Origin: Argopecten irradians
Taxonomy: Eukaryota > Mollusca > Bivalvia > Pectinida > Pectinidae
Assembly: GCF_041381155.1 (NCBI RefSeq)
Contig: NC_091137.1
Span: forward strand, 16,239,765 to 16,303,764
Direction of reading: 5' to 3'
DNA: 64,000 bases
Positions 47,301 through 58,505 of the stretch are shown one piece after another. A program made the position numbers and the translations under genes. Position 1 is the stretch's first letter, and each line of letters starts with the position of its first letter. Under the pieces are notes generated by a model. It made no database searches, was not told the origin of the DNA, and saw only the letters and a program-made list of their open reading frames with translations.

Positions 47301-50300
47301 GTTATGACAGTCTATAAACATACAATGCAGCACAGGTGTCCTAATGTTTTAGTTATCTGATGGGTTATGACAGTCTATAAACATACAATACAGCACAGGT
47401 GTCCTAATGTTTTAGTTATCTGATGGGTTATGACAGTCTATAAACATACAATACAGCACAGGTGTCCTAATGTTTTAGTTATCTGATGGGTTATGACAGT
47501 CTATAAACATACAATCAGCACAGGTGTCCTAATGTTTAGTTATCTGATGGGTTATGACAGTCTATAAACATACAATCAGCACAGGTGTCCTAATGTTTTA
47601 GTTATCTGATGGGTTATGACAGTCTATAAACATACAATACAGCACAGGTGTCCTAATGTTTTAGTTATCTGATGGGTTATGACAGTCTATAAACATACAA
47701 TACAGCACAGGTGTCCTAATGTTTTAGTTATCTGATGGGTTATGACAGTCTATAAACATACAATGCAGCACAGGTGTCCTAATGTTTTAGTTATCTGATG
47801 GGTTATGACAGTCTATAAACATACAATACAGCACAGGTGTCCTAATGTTTTAGTTATCTGATGGGTTATGACAGTCTATAAACATACAATGCAGCACAGG
47901 TGTCCTAATGTTTTAGTTATCTGATGGGTTATGACAGTCTATAAACATACAATGCAGCACAGGTGTCCTAATGTTTTAGTTATCTGATGGGTTATGACAG
48001 TCTATAAACATACAATGCAGCACAGGTGTCCTAATGTTTTAGTTATCTGATGGGTTATGACAGTCTATAAACATACAATGCAGCACAGGTGTCCTAATGT
48101 TTTAGTTATCTGATGGGTTATGACAGTCTATAAACATACAATGCAGCACAGGTGTCCTAATGTTTTAGTTATCTGATGGGTTATGACAGTCTATAAACAT
48201 ACAATGCAGCACAGGTGTCCTAATGTTTTAGTTATCTGATGGGTTATGACAGTCTATAAACATACAATGCAGCACAGGTGTCCTAATGTTTTAGTTATCT
48301 GATGGGTTATGACAGTCTATAAACATACAATGCAGCACAGGTGTCCTAATGTTTTAGTTATCTGATGGGTTATGACAGTCTATAAACATACAATGCAGCA
48401 CAGGTGTCCTAATGTTTTAGTTATCTGATGGGTTATGACAGTCTATAAACATACAATACAGCACAGGTGTCCTAATGTTTTAGTTATCTGATGGGTTATG
48501 ACAGTCTATAAACATACAATACAGCACAGGTGTCCTAATGTTTTAGTTATCTGATGGGTTATGACAGTCTATAAACATACAATGCAGCACAGGTGTCCTA
48601 ATGTTTTAGTTATCTGATGGGTTATGACAGTCTATAAACATACAATGCAGCACAGGTGTCCTAATGTTTTAGTTATCTGATGGGTTATGACAGTCTATAA
48701 ACATACAATGCAGCACAGGTGTCCTAATGTTTTAGTTATCTGATGGGTTATGACAGTCTATAAACATACAATGCAGCACAGGTGTCCTAATGTTTTAGTT
48801 ATCTGATGGGTTATGACAGTCTATAAACATACAATGCAGCACAGGTGTCCTAATGTTTTAGTTATCTGATGGGTTATGACAGTCTATAAACATACAATGC
48901 AGCACAGGTGTCCTAATGTTTTAGTTATCTGATGGGTTATGACAGTCTATAAACATACAATGCAGCACAGGTGTCCTAATGTTTTAGTTATCTGATGGGT
49001 TATGACAGTCTATAAACATACAATGCAGCAGCACAGGTGTCCTAATGTTTTAGTTATCTGATGGGTTATGACAGTCTATAAACATACAATGCAGCACAGG
49101 TGTCCTAATGTTTTAGTTATCTGATGGGTTATGACAGTCTATAAACATACAATGCAGCACAGGTGTCCTAATGTTTTAGTTATCTGATGGGTTATGACAG
49201 TCTATAAACATACAATACAGCACAGGTGTCCTAATGTTTTTAGTTATCTGATGGGTTATGACAGTCTATAAACATACAATACAGCACAGGTGTCCTAATG
49301 TTTTAGTTATCTGATGGGTTATGACAGTCTATAAACATACAATGCAGCACAGGTGTCCTAATGTTTTAGTTATCTGATGGGTTATGACAGTCTATAAACA
49401 TACAATGCAGCACAGGTGTCCTAATGTTTTAGTTATCTGATGGGTTATGACAGTCTATAAACATACAATGCAGCACAGGTGTCCTAATGTTTTAGTTATC
49501 TGATGGGTTATGACAGTCTATAAACATACAATGCAGCACAGGTGTCCTAATGTTTTAGTTATCTGATGGGTTATGACAGTCTATAAACATACAATGCAGC
49601 ACAGGTGTCCTAATGTTTTAGTTATCTGATGGGTTATGACAGTCTATAAACATACAATGCAGCACAGGTGTCCTAATGTTTTAGTTATCTGATGGGTTAT
49701 GACAGTCTATAAACATACAATGCAGCACAGGTGTCCTAATGTTTTAGTTATCTGATGGGTTATGACAGTCTATAAACATACAATGCAGCACAGGTGTCCT
49801 AATGTTTTAGTTATCTGATGGGTTATGACAGTCTATAAACATACAATGCAGCACAGGTGTCCTAATGTTTTAGTTATCTGATGGGTTATGACAGTCTATA
49901 AACATACAATGCAGCACAGGTGTCCTAATGTTTTAGTTATCTGATGGGTTATGACAGTCTATAAACATACAATGCAGCACAGGTGTCCTAATGTTTTAGT
50001 TATCTGATGGGTTATGACAGTCATAAACATACAATGCAGCACAGGTGTCCTAATGTTTTAGTCATAAACATACAATGCAGCATGGTGTCCTAATGTTTTA
50101 GTTATCTGATGGTTAACAGTCTATAAAACATACAATGCAGCACAGGTGTCCTAATGTTTTAGTTATCTGATGGGTTATGACAGTCTATAAACATACAATG
50201 CAGCACAGGTGTCCTAATGTTTTAGTTATCTGATGGGTTATGACAGTCTATAAACATACAATGTAGCACAGGTGTCCTAATGTTTTAGTTATCTGATGGG

Positions 50301-50367
50301 TTATGACAGTCTATAAACATACAATACAGCACAGGTGCCCTAATGTTTTAATTATCTGATGGGTTTC
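29354..50367. repeat. 21-kb satellite array of a 63-bp unit, about 333 copies
   Basis: The unit is GACAGTCTATAAACATACAA-TGCAGCACAGGTGTCCTAAT-GTTTTAGTTATCTGATGGGT-TAT. Copies are nearly identical through the core. The main variant is CAATGCAGC versus CAATACAGC, the latter concentrated near the two ends and in internal clusters. Rare indel units occur (for example near 36245, 36470-36520, 47005, 47130) and truncated units near 50020-50120. Stops occur in all frames, so it is non-coding. It fills the space between the converging BTBD8 and CDK9 genes. Confidence 0.97.
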
Positions 50368-51190
50368 AGTGAGAGAACAGAGGTTAAAAGTTTTCATTAG
50401 ATTTTCAATTTATGATTACATCATGACTCAATGACTGACCTACCTTTTGACCTTTATCAAATTAAGAATTCATTTAGGTATGCTCCCAGATTTTATGAAC
50501 TCTATGATTGGTCAAGACTTTACAAATGTATACAGGTGTGTCATGAATTGGCCTACTTTTTTATATTTGACTGTGAATAGGTTGCATCATCTGGTAAAAC
50601 TCGGTACACTTCTTCACAGCATACTTTAAGCCAGGTCTCGAGACCTACATACGTACTTTTGGAGATGATACTGGGCAGGTACACTAAAAACTAAAACTCT
50701 TGCATAGATCACTTTAAGATTATTTTAATCAAGACATGTGACACTCTTGTTGATACATAGCCAATACAGTGTGTTCCTGATAAAAATATTCACATTGACA
50801 TTCTAGAGTGACAAGTTACAGCACATTCTATGTGTAACCCACCATAAAAGAAACACATATAGTTATTATTAAAAGTAAAAACTTGATCCAGTTGGATTTA
50901 GCTGAAAAACATTGCTACCTGGAAATTTATTTCCAGTTTGAATGTGGAAACTATACATACAAAATATTATTTCTTATTAAAAAAAGATAGATTGATGCAA
51001 AACTTTCAATATACAGTATTTGAAAAAGAATGTACAAGCATTGCTCTAAAATTGAAAAAAAGAATATATCCATAAAATGATGTAAAATTAAAACATATAG
51101 AATAAGACCAGTTGTTCTTGTTAGATTCCGTCAAACAACTAGAATTGTAAGCCAATGGCTCACCAGTGATCCATACACAAATTATGTTCA
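50368..51190. other. Intergenic, nothing recognised
   Basis: Small open frames only, with no splice-consistent exon. Confidence 0.45.
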
Positions 51191-51520
51191 TTTTGACATT
51201 TCATTTGGTTACCATGGCAACCAAATGAGAGCTGATGTCTTAAAAAGTATAACCATTGTACTTTTATAGCCATTTTCAGCTAATTAATCTGAAAATTTCT
51301 AAATTTTACTAATCAGAAAAGTTTTTGATAATGATCTGGTTACCATGCCAACCAAATTCAAATATTGGGAAAATATAGCCTTCATGTTTATCTGTGTTCT
51401 CAAAAATTTCTTTTAAGTTTCATTGAAATTGGTCCAGTAGTTTAGGAGGAGTTGGCTGGACAAGATTAGAGGATGACAGAAGTTTATACACCCTGACGTT
51501 TTGTGGGTCATATAAACATT
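51191..51520. repeat. Diverged repeat with near-palindromic X-box motifs
   Basis: Contains GTTACCATGGCAAC at 51208-51221 inside a near-palindrome (51202-51227), a second version GTTACCATGCCAAC at 51339-51352, and then a stretch containing GAAATTGGTCCAGTAGTTTA and CACCCTGACGTTTTGTGGGT. I associate that stretch with old dispersed repeats in invertebrate genomes. The X-box matches the RFX consensus. Confidence 0.4.
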
Positions 51521-52894
51521 ATCATATAATCCTGTTCAGGATCAGTATACAAGTGATAGAAAATTAGTATTACCAAACGAGACACATTTCAGTACACTGT
51601 CAAGAAAAAATATGCGATTTTGTCCTCACATTCATGTACATGTATTACACAATAATTACAAAACATATAAAAAAAAACTCAAACTGCAAAAAAATTGTTG
51701 CTTATCTGTACAAAATGTGTTTTGGTTTTTTTAGTTTGGACAAAAATAATATGTAATGAACATTCACACATGTAAATACTGGAACACATTTTCTGTGGAT
51801 GTTCAAATTAGAGTCTACAATATACCCAGGTCATGTTTATATCGAGGAAATTAAAGCCCAACATGTGTTACTATTATTAATAATGAAAAGGGATTATCAT
51901 ATTTAGGAACACAATTTTAATTTATGTGGATCAGAATCTGTTTCTCAACTATGTGAAAGCCAGATTCAAGATATTATATTTCTAAAGAAGTCTCAAAAAA
52001 TTAAAATGGTCATTGCCTTTAAAATTGTAGAGCGAGTAACCATTTTCATTATCTGGTCAATATAAAGACTACATCAGTCCCTGTGAGATTGCCTATACCT
52101 TGCACATGTATATATATTTAACATCACTGTTTGAAGTCTATAGGTAAAAGATGACAGAACTTTTAAATGAAAAATAAATGTAAAGAAACTATAACTTTTA
52201 AAAAATGTACAACAGTACTAGTATGTAAACCAAGATAAAAGTTTAACATAATTGTCAGATAAAATTACTGGAATCTTTTAAAAAACAAACAAATTAAAAC
52301 TGGTGAGAATAAATTGTTTATGTCATTAATATAATCGCACATGGACTCTCACACTTACAAGGCCTGCTTGTAGACAAATTCATATCTAGTCCATATCTTT
52401 AGCTACTTCTACACAAATTAATAACTAGTCCATATCTTTAGCTATTTCTACACAAATTCATATCTAGTCGATATACTTATCTGCTTTTAGACAATTTCAT
52501 ATCTAGTCGATATGTTTACCCCAATCGAGATTCAATGATTCCTTGAATGTGACAGTTTGAGACAATCAAAAATCATATCGTTAAAATAAAAAAAACTCTT
52601 ATGAGTAAAATAAAATCTTGTCATTCTGTCAAGGAAAATATTTTTATCAACCACCTAAATACAGTTAATTTGTTGTATTTTTCATGAAATAGAGATTAGT
52701 TTGAGCATTTTCAGTTCCTGAATATCCCTCATCCATATTGATCAACTATTTGCCAGAGTCATTTTCAATTTTTTTTGTAACTAAATAGACTCATTACTAC
52801 TCATTACAGATGATTTCAATGTTAAATATTGATTATAAACATAAATGGGTCCTTTTAAAACAGAATACTTAAGCAAATAAACCCATTGATAGCA
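51521..52894 (-). other. Probable CDK9 3' UTR and intergenic DNA
   Basis: AT-rich. A short local repetition of TTCATATCTAGTC with TATCTTTAGCTA occurs at about 52376-52515 (roughly 50-bp units, three to four copies). No further exon is seen. Confidence 0.4.
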
Positions 52895-53751
52895 CTAATA
52901 AACACGCTCTACATGCAGGTCAGGGTTGTGTGGGGGTCGTTGGACATTCTGATTCTGTGCGTGTGGCATTGGCCTATAACCTGGTCGCCTGGGTGGTGCC
53001 AGGAACTCGAACATGGACGTCTTGTGCTGTGATAACATTTCAGACAAGTCACTAGGCATTGGATCTGTCCAGAAGAAATCGTGGTTCAAAGCGCTGTCAC
53101 TGTCCAGTCGCTTTGAGGGGTCAAGGGTTAAAAGTTTGTCTAGGAGGTCAAGAGCATACTGATCCTTTACATATGCTTTAAGTCTCTCTTTCACTTTACG
53201 CTTTTGACCTTGAGGAAGATCCAGCTGTGCAAATAGATCCAGTTTATCAACATTGGGCCAAACCTCTTTAGTAACTGACCCACATAACTGACTGATCAGC
53301 TGAAGTTGATTCTGTTCTGTCTTGCCCTGCATGATGGGCGCCCGTGTCCACATTTCTGCCATGATACATCCACCACCCCACATATCAATGGGTGGTCCAT
53401 AGTTTCTCTCCCCTAGCAGCAGTTCGGGAGGCCGGTACCACAAGGTTACCACACGATTAGTGTATTTGTTGGGCTGCCCCGCCTTCTGAACACTAAAGGC
53501 CCGGGCCAGTCCAAAGTCTGCCAGCTTTAGAACACCATGTTTAGTGATGAGGATGTTGGCTGCCTTCATATCACGATGTAGAATCTTATTACTGTGGATG
53601 AAGTAGAGGCCATTAAGCAGCTGCTGCATGACCTTCTTAATCTCGCCAAGATTGAACTTCACATTAGCGTTACTCAAAAGTCCTGCCAGGTCATGTTCAC
53701 AAAACTCAAAGATCAGGAAGAAGGTGCTTTTAAATCTGTTGTACTGGGAGG
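52895..53751 (-). CDS. CDK9: CDK9 exon 4 (kinase C-lobe and tail)
   Basis: Acceptor CCTATTACAG. Encodes SQYNRFKSTFFLIFEFCEHD onward to VERVY and TAG. The frame stays open further upstream but that part is intron. Confidence 0.95.
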
Positions 53752-56244
53752 CTGTAATAGGGATAGAACCGACATTAGAAAATCTCAACATTCTGTATAG
53801 CTTTATAATTGCTAAAAACCATACATATCAGTATATATGTATGCAGCTCTGTCTAGAGCCTAGGATAATGAATTGCAGAAGACTACTTACTATTTTTAAT
53901 TTGATTATGATGTTACCTTTTTGTGCAAATGATTTTCCATATTAAAGACACAAATCCTTATCCATACAAAACTAAATCAACACAAGCTATAAATTTCAAA
54001 CACATGGTATATTGTAACCTATTCAATGTCATTCATTTATAAATAAGAATATAAACTCATTACCACATTTTGATTGGTTTTAAAGAAATATCTTTGAAAA
54101 TACTTGCTCTTATTAATTACCTTTTGTGCGGCAGATCTCTATAAGGTCAACAACATTTTCATGTCGTAACAGCTGGAGAATCTTTATCTCCCTCAAAGCT
54201 GTAATCGGAAACTGCAATAAAAAGAATATTTTCTCTCTTACACACTCATAACAACTTTCCTAGTCTGATGTCTACAGATAATTTAAAGCTCTTATGCATC
54301 TAACATCTGTCATGTTCATCATAGATAATATCAGGTTACAATTACAAGTCAATCATCACAACATTTGGTCTATGGGATCCTACACTATTATGGGAAATTG
54401 CTCTAACAAAACATTGTGTCATCTTAATTATTTCAAATTTGTAGGCAACAGAAAAGTACAATTATTATAATTATTTAAATTCATGTCAACATAATGAAAA
54501 AGAAGTCTATTATTCTTTCCTATAACATTACATTGTTTTCTTAACATATTAAGATTTCTTTAGAATTTTTAAACAGTATCAATTGTACAATTATTATAGT
54601 AATGAGATATAATATATAATAAGAGAATAGGATATAAATATTCAGAAAAAAGCAATGCTGACTCGCCGTTAGATGATGAAAATTATACATGTATATGATC
54701 AAAAAATGTGCTTACTCCTTCTTTTTCATTTTCCATCAATACTTTCTTCATTGCTACAAGTCTTTTGGTTTTCCTGTCTCTGGCTTTAAACACTTCCCTA
54801 GATATAAAAAAAATTGTATATGTATATTAAATTGTTATATAACTGATAATCTCATGAAACAAATGAAATGAAATCTGTAATTAAAATGAGATGTTATACA
54901 TACCTATTATTCTAACTAGTTACATTGATGGATGTTATATGCCCTCAAGTAGCCGAAGATACTCTGGCCCTGACACCAGACTTAGACATTATGACAGATA
55001 CATGTAGTAGATGTCTGATTTAGGGCCAGAGAGCACAACTACATGAAAAGTTAGAATTTGCCAACACCGTTTGGTATCGGGCTAGGTCATCTCCTATTAA
55101 GACTCTTACCGGGTACCTTACATCTTTACAACAAATGAATAATCTTCTCTGAATCATAGCCATCCATTTCGTCAAGTAATAAAGTATGGACATTCTATTG
55201 TGTCAACACAGTACATATAGTTTCTTTTCTGCGACATTAAATTTCCCTCCTCATCATTGCCATTTCTCATAGCATGCAAATCGCCTTTAATCTCAATGGA
55301 TTGTTATATTTCGGTAAATAAATTATTCATTTGTTGAAAAAATAAGGTAAATGACACTTCCCGGTTGTCAGTCTGAATAGAGATGACCTGGCCTGATACC
55401 AGAGGGTGTCAACGAATTCCATCTTTTCCTGTAGTAATGCGCTCTGGGTACTATTTTATACTAGACTTCTATTTGTCATAATGTCTAAGTCTGGTGTCAG
55501 GATCAGAAATATCGCTGGCTAGCACTTGGATAATGTTTTCAAATGTTTCAATCACACCTCCGTAATTGTTGGAATATTGTATATAGATGGAAATTGGATT
55601 TTGCTCTTTCATCAATACAACTTCACAGAAATAATTTAGATTGCTGATCTGAGTACAAGCGGATAGCAATTACACATGTTGGAATACATATATTACAAAG
55701 AGTTGTATGTTTGGTGATAAACAAAAATGTGTGACTTGCCAGTTACATAGTACATAATCAGGTTTGGCACAACCCTGTACTATGGGTAACATTCCTGCAT
55801 TTGAGTTACAGTTACCCATTTAAGTAATCATTTAATCACCCAAATGATATTCTACGTGTTTCAGTATAATTCATTAATTGGTGTTGTGACAGTATAACTA
55901 AGATCCATAAAGATATTTATCTAACCTTACACATATTCAGTTTTGACCAGATATTAAACAAAATCAATAATGTAACTAGCTTATAGTGACCCGTCACCCT
56001 GTACACATTTATGAGAAATCACTCGAATGGCATGAAAAGAAGAAAACTCTTTGTACTGAGAGAGAGAATAACGTAACTACCCAAATGTTCCCTGTCCAAT
56101 TTTGGCCAGTTTTTCATATTTGCCAGAATCTTCGCAGTAGGGGAATTCTAGATCTTCGTAGCGATACGATGAATGTCCTCCACTAGTGGGGTGGGCCCCT
56201 CCCGAGTATCCAGAAGCACTTTCTCCCCCACCACCACGCTGCAT
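52895..56244 (-). CDS. CDK9: Cyclin-dependent kinase 9 (4 coding exons, 397 aa)
   Basis: Exons, in order on the - strand: 56244-56081, 54797-54716, 54211-54121, 53751-52895; all have GT-AG introns and join in frame. Visible landmarks are the glycine loop GQGTFGEVF, the catalytic Lys region VAMKKVLMENEKEG, the namesake PITALRE helix, CEHDLAGLL, catalytic HRDMKAAN, DFGLARAF, the T-loop threonine in KYTNRVVTLWYRPPE, and the CDK9-type end LAPPRR...VERVY. Known role: with cyclin T it forms P-TEFb, which phosphorylates the RNA polymerase II CTD, NELF and SPT5 to release paused polymerase in the nucleus. It is 25 residues longer than the 372-residue human main form, mostly in a Gly/Ser-rich N-terminus. 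The ATG at 56244 is chosen because the frame continues upstream only to a TTG. Confidence 0.96.
54121..54211 (-). CDS. CDK9: CDK9 exon 3 (PITALRE helix)
   Basis: Acceptor TTATTGCAG, donor AAAG|GTAATT. Encodes FPITALREIKILQLLRHENV then VDLIEICRTK. Confidence 0.95.
54716..54797 (-). CDS. CDK9: CDK9 exon 2 (ATP-binding region)
   Basis: Acceptor TATATCTAG, donor AAGGA|GTAAGC. Encodes EVFKARDRKTKRLVAMKK and VLMENEKEG. Confidence 0.94.
54950..55521. mobile_element. Fold-back MITE in CDK9 intron 1
   Basis: The arms at 54950-55000 and 55470-55521 are inverse complements, with a 25-bp exact core (GACACCAGACTTAGACATTA-TGACA) and weaker matching inside. It has no coding capacity for a transposase. A 66-codon frame at 55469-55669 is incidental. 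Confidence 0.7.
56081..56244 (-). CDS. CDK9: CDK9 exon 1 (N-terminal extension and glycine loop)
   Basis: Starts MQRGGGGESASGYSGGAHPT, then YRYEDLEFPYCEDSGKYEKL and AKIGQGTF, ending TTTGG|GTAGTT. ATG context has A at -3. Confidence 0.9.
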
Positions 56245-56360
56245 TTTAATCTTGAGTGTGTACACTTCCAATAAACAGGAAGTGCCTACTGCGTCATCAA
56301 ATACTGTGTAGATCGAGAAATATTAAAACCGGATGTCGTAAATGAAATCCGGATACATTG
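56245..56360 (-). promoter_or_regulatory. Probable CDK9 5' UTR and promoter with ETS-type sites
   Basis: Three ETS-like cores lie within 80 bases: CAGGAAGTG near 56277, ACCGGATGT near 56329 and ATCCGGATA near 56348. No TATA box is obvious. ETS clusters without TATA are common at housekeeping promoters, so this fits, but it is inference. Confidence 0.4.
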
Positions 56361-56533
56361 AAAATATTACGACTGATATAAGCGGACATTTATTTTTTAA
56401 TGCTATCATTGTTAAAACACACTAAAGTGATGGTTTTAAGATAAGACAATATAAGATAAGTTTATTTCTGGATCAGGACTTGTGTGAGTAAGTCCTCTAT
56501 ACTAGACTCATTTATACAAATTCATTACAAATC

Positions 56534-56556
56534 AATCTAGTAGTGCATATAAATTA
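56534..56556. repeat. 23-bp direct repeat, left copy, flanking the SGNH insertion
   Basis: AATCTAGTAGTGCATATAAA-TTA is repeated exactly at 57868-57890. Confidence 0.85.
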
Positions 56557-56563
56557 CCTGAAT

Positions 56564-57005
56564 GGACCTGAACGGGACCTGAAGGAGGACCTGAACGGGG
56601 TTTTAGAGTATTAAATGCATATTTATATGCAATATCTCTTTATTATATGCTAGAATATATATTAATACACATCTTGATGTCTTTTTTTGTGAAAATTTTT
56701 TTTTGAAGACTTAATTATAAAGCTCGACAAAAAGGTCGCTTACCGTACCGATAATATGGCGGACCTGAACGGGACCTGAAGGAGGACCTGAACGGGGTTT
56801 TAGAGTATTAATTCGTGTATGGAAGCAATATATCTTTGTTTTATCCAATATTATTCACTAATAAACTATATTAATGCTATTTATGAGTAAAAAAAAACTC
56901 TTAATTTCAAAGCTTGTAGAAAAGGGTCGCTTACTGTATAGTTAATGCCGATATGGTGGACCTGAAGACAACATGAACTGAATGGACATGAGTGAAGTTT
57001 TCAGT
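56564..57005. repeat. Tandem repeat of about 197 bp, two close units and a diverged third
   Basis: A 51-bp block beginning GGACCTGAACGGGACCTGAA is identical at 56564-56614 and 56761-56811. A weaker version starts at 56958. AAGGTCGCTTACCGTA/AGGGTCGCTTACTGTA blocks precede units two and three. Confidence 0.75.
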
Positions 57006-57418
57006 AATTTCTCATTTTTTTTAGTAAAAAACTGAATTAATTTATGTATATACACATACATGTATACAGATATATCAATGTAAAGGTGATTGACTCTTGT
57101 TAGCTAATAGCAAGTAATGCTAACCTAATATTTATAGTCAAAAAATAAAATACGATAGGACACAGAGTGAATTAAATCATTTATTTATTAGAATATATAT
57201 ATATAAACATTATTTACATACACATCAGTTCACATAATACATGCATAGATATAAAATACATCATTAATTTATTATTTATCAATACACAATTATTTTACAT
57301 GGTACATTTGTACATTTCACATTCACATATCTAATTCATCAAAACATTTTGCACGGTATTTACAGATAATGTTCAAAAAGTACATTACAGAAGTAAAATG
57401 TCAATATGTACACATACA

Positions 57419-57865
57419 TCACAAAAACATTGGCCTACGCACTGAAAGGAACTGTGTCTGGAGTCCGGTGTCATTAAGATGTACAAGGTCGTGGAGGTAG
57501 TGGTCGGGGAACTTCACATGGATCCTGATAAAGTTGAGCTTCGTCTGTGTCAATCGGTTGATCTTGTTCCGTTGCTTGTTGAAAGATGTCTGTGTCAGGC
57601 CTGGGGACTTGGTGAAGTTTCCTCGTCGGAGAATCTCTGCGAAGTAAATCTTCTGTATGCCGGCTCGAAGTAGGTCTGTCTGAAGTGTCTGGAGTCGCTG
57701 AAAGATCTCGTTGGGGGATGAAGTAGCAGAAATGTCGTTACCTCCAAGCTGAACTACAACAACGTCGGGTCTGTACTCTATGAGATCTTGTAGAAGATGA
57801 CTTGGAATCGAATCCAAACGCATACCACCCTTGCCGAAGAATCGAACAGTACCAGGGACATACAT
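57419..57865 (-). CDS. SGNH/GDSL hydrolase-like protein, truncated (148 aa)
   Basis: An uninterrupted 148-codon frame. The centre, YRPDVVVVQLGGNDIS, matches block III of SGNH hydrolases (GxND), and the C-terminal HDLVHLNDTG matches block V (DxxH), carrying the catalytic His. The N-terminal block I (GDS, nucleophile Ser) is missing, because the insertion begins at residue 1. As it stands the protein is unlikely to be an active esterase. SGNH domains occur in some LINE ORF1 proteins and in mollusc-specific families, so an origin in a mobile element is plausible. Expression is doubtful: any promoter would have to lie in flanking host DNA. Confidence 0.55.
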   Translation of the reverse strand: MYVPGTVRFFGKGGMRLDSIPSHLLQDLIEYRPDVVVVQLGGNDISATSSPNEIFQRLQTLQTDLLRAGIQKIYFAEILRRGNFTKSPGLTQTSFNKQRNKINRLTQTKLNFIRIHVKFPDHYLHDLVHLNDTGLQTQFLSVRRPMFL

Positions 57866-57867
57866 AA

Positions 57868-57890
57868 AATCTAGTAGTGCATATAAATTA
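57868..57890. repeat. 23-bp direct repeat, right copy
   Basis: Exact match to 56534-56556; see the insertion between them. Confidence 0.85.
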
Positions 57891-58380
57891 TCAATAAAAT
57901 ATTATATTATAATATAAAACGTGTACATTGTCAGTTTAATAAATTCAACACTTTCGGCTCTGTAGTTAAAGAATAGTTCTTGGTTTCTCCAGTATCGGTC
58001 CAACTCATTATTGAACATATATACACCGTATTGATATTTGTTGCCGAAATAACGCGTTGAGGTAATTTGTTCCAGATTAGGCCTAATGTTGATCTTATTA
58101 AAAAAAAGTTTTTACGTAAGCTAGTTGTGGCTCGTTTTGAAAAAATATTTTTTGTGTTGACACGACGATTGTGGCGTTGATTGATATCATCCCATAAAAC
58201 AATTGAACTGCTGCATTCCTTGTCGTATATTTCATTTATACATCGTAATTTTGTAAAATTCTATCATGCATGTCTCCCCTTACTGTTCTGAAGGATAGCA
58301 TTGGTAAACATAGTTTTCATACTGTAAATATTTGTATATGAAATGACTAACAGACGGGAAATGGTTGTGCGATTGAACAA
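57891..58380. other. Intergenic, nothing recognised
   Basis: AT-rich sequence without a supportable gene or repeat. Confidence 0.45.
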
Positions 58381-58381
58381 A

Positions 58382-58410
58382 ATTGGCGCCCAGCTAAACG
58401 TACGTGGCGG
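58382..58410 (+). repeat. tRNA-Lys primer-site-like sequence, degraded copy
   Basis: TTGGCGCCCAGCTAAACGTA resembles the left half of the snap-back module at 5314-5325 (TTGGCGCCCAACTAAA), but the tRNA half is lost or replaced. Confidence 0.4.
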
Positions 58411-58413
58411 TTG

Positions 58414-58505
58414 TGGAGATTTAACACAAAATCTGAGTGTACTCTAAATACACAGCGAAGCGGTTTATGATGAGAGTACACTCAGATTTTTGTGTTATAT
58501 CTCCA
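58414..58505. mobile_element. Small fold-back element
   Basis: The arms at 58414-58445 and 58472-58505 (TGGAGATTTAACACAAAATC and inverse) pair over about 32 bases with small gaps around a 26-base loop. Confidence 0.65.

Larger units (their letters stand above)
56557..57867 (-). mobile_element. 1.3-kb insertion carrying an SGNH-like ORF, with 23-bp flanking repeats
   Basis: Bounded by exact 23-bp direct repeats. Read on the - strand, the ORF's ATG lies only 2 bases inside the insertion. About 860 bp of AT-rich non-coding DNA follow, with a tandem repeat of about 197 bp at the far end. This suggests a retroposed, 5'-truncated copy. No poly(A) tail or reverse transcriptase is visible, so the class is open. 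Confidence 0.6.

Noticed and set aside
29354..50367. CRISPR array or long repetitive protein gene
   Set aside because: There are no spacers between the 63-bp units, and stops occur in all frames of the unit.
53594..53945. Plus-strand frames over CDK9
   Set aside because: They are shadows of CDK9 exon 4 and intron 3 on the opposite strand.
56245..56271. Nine extra residues upstream of the CDK9 ATG
   Set aside because: The upstream codon at 56271 is TTG, not ATG; the first ATG in frame is at 56244.
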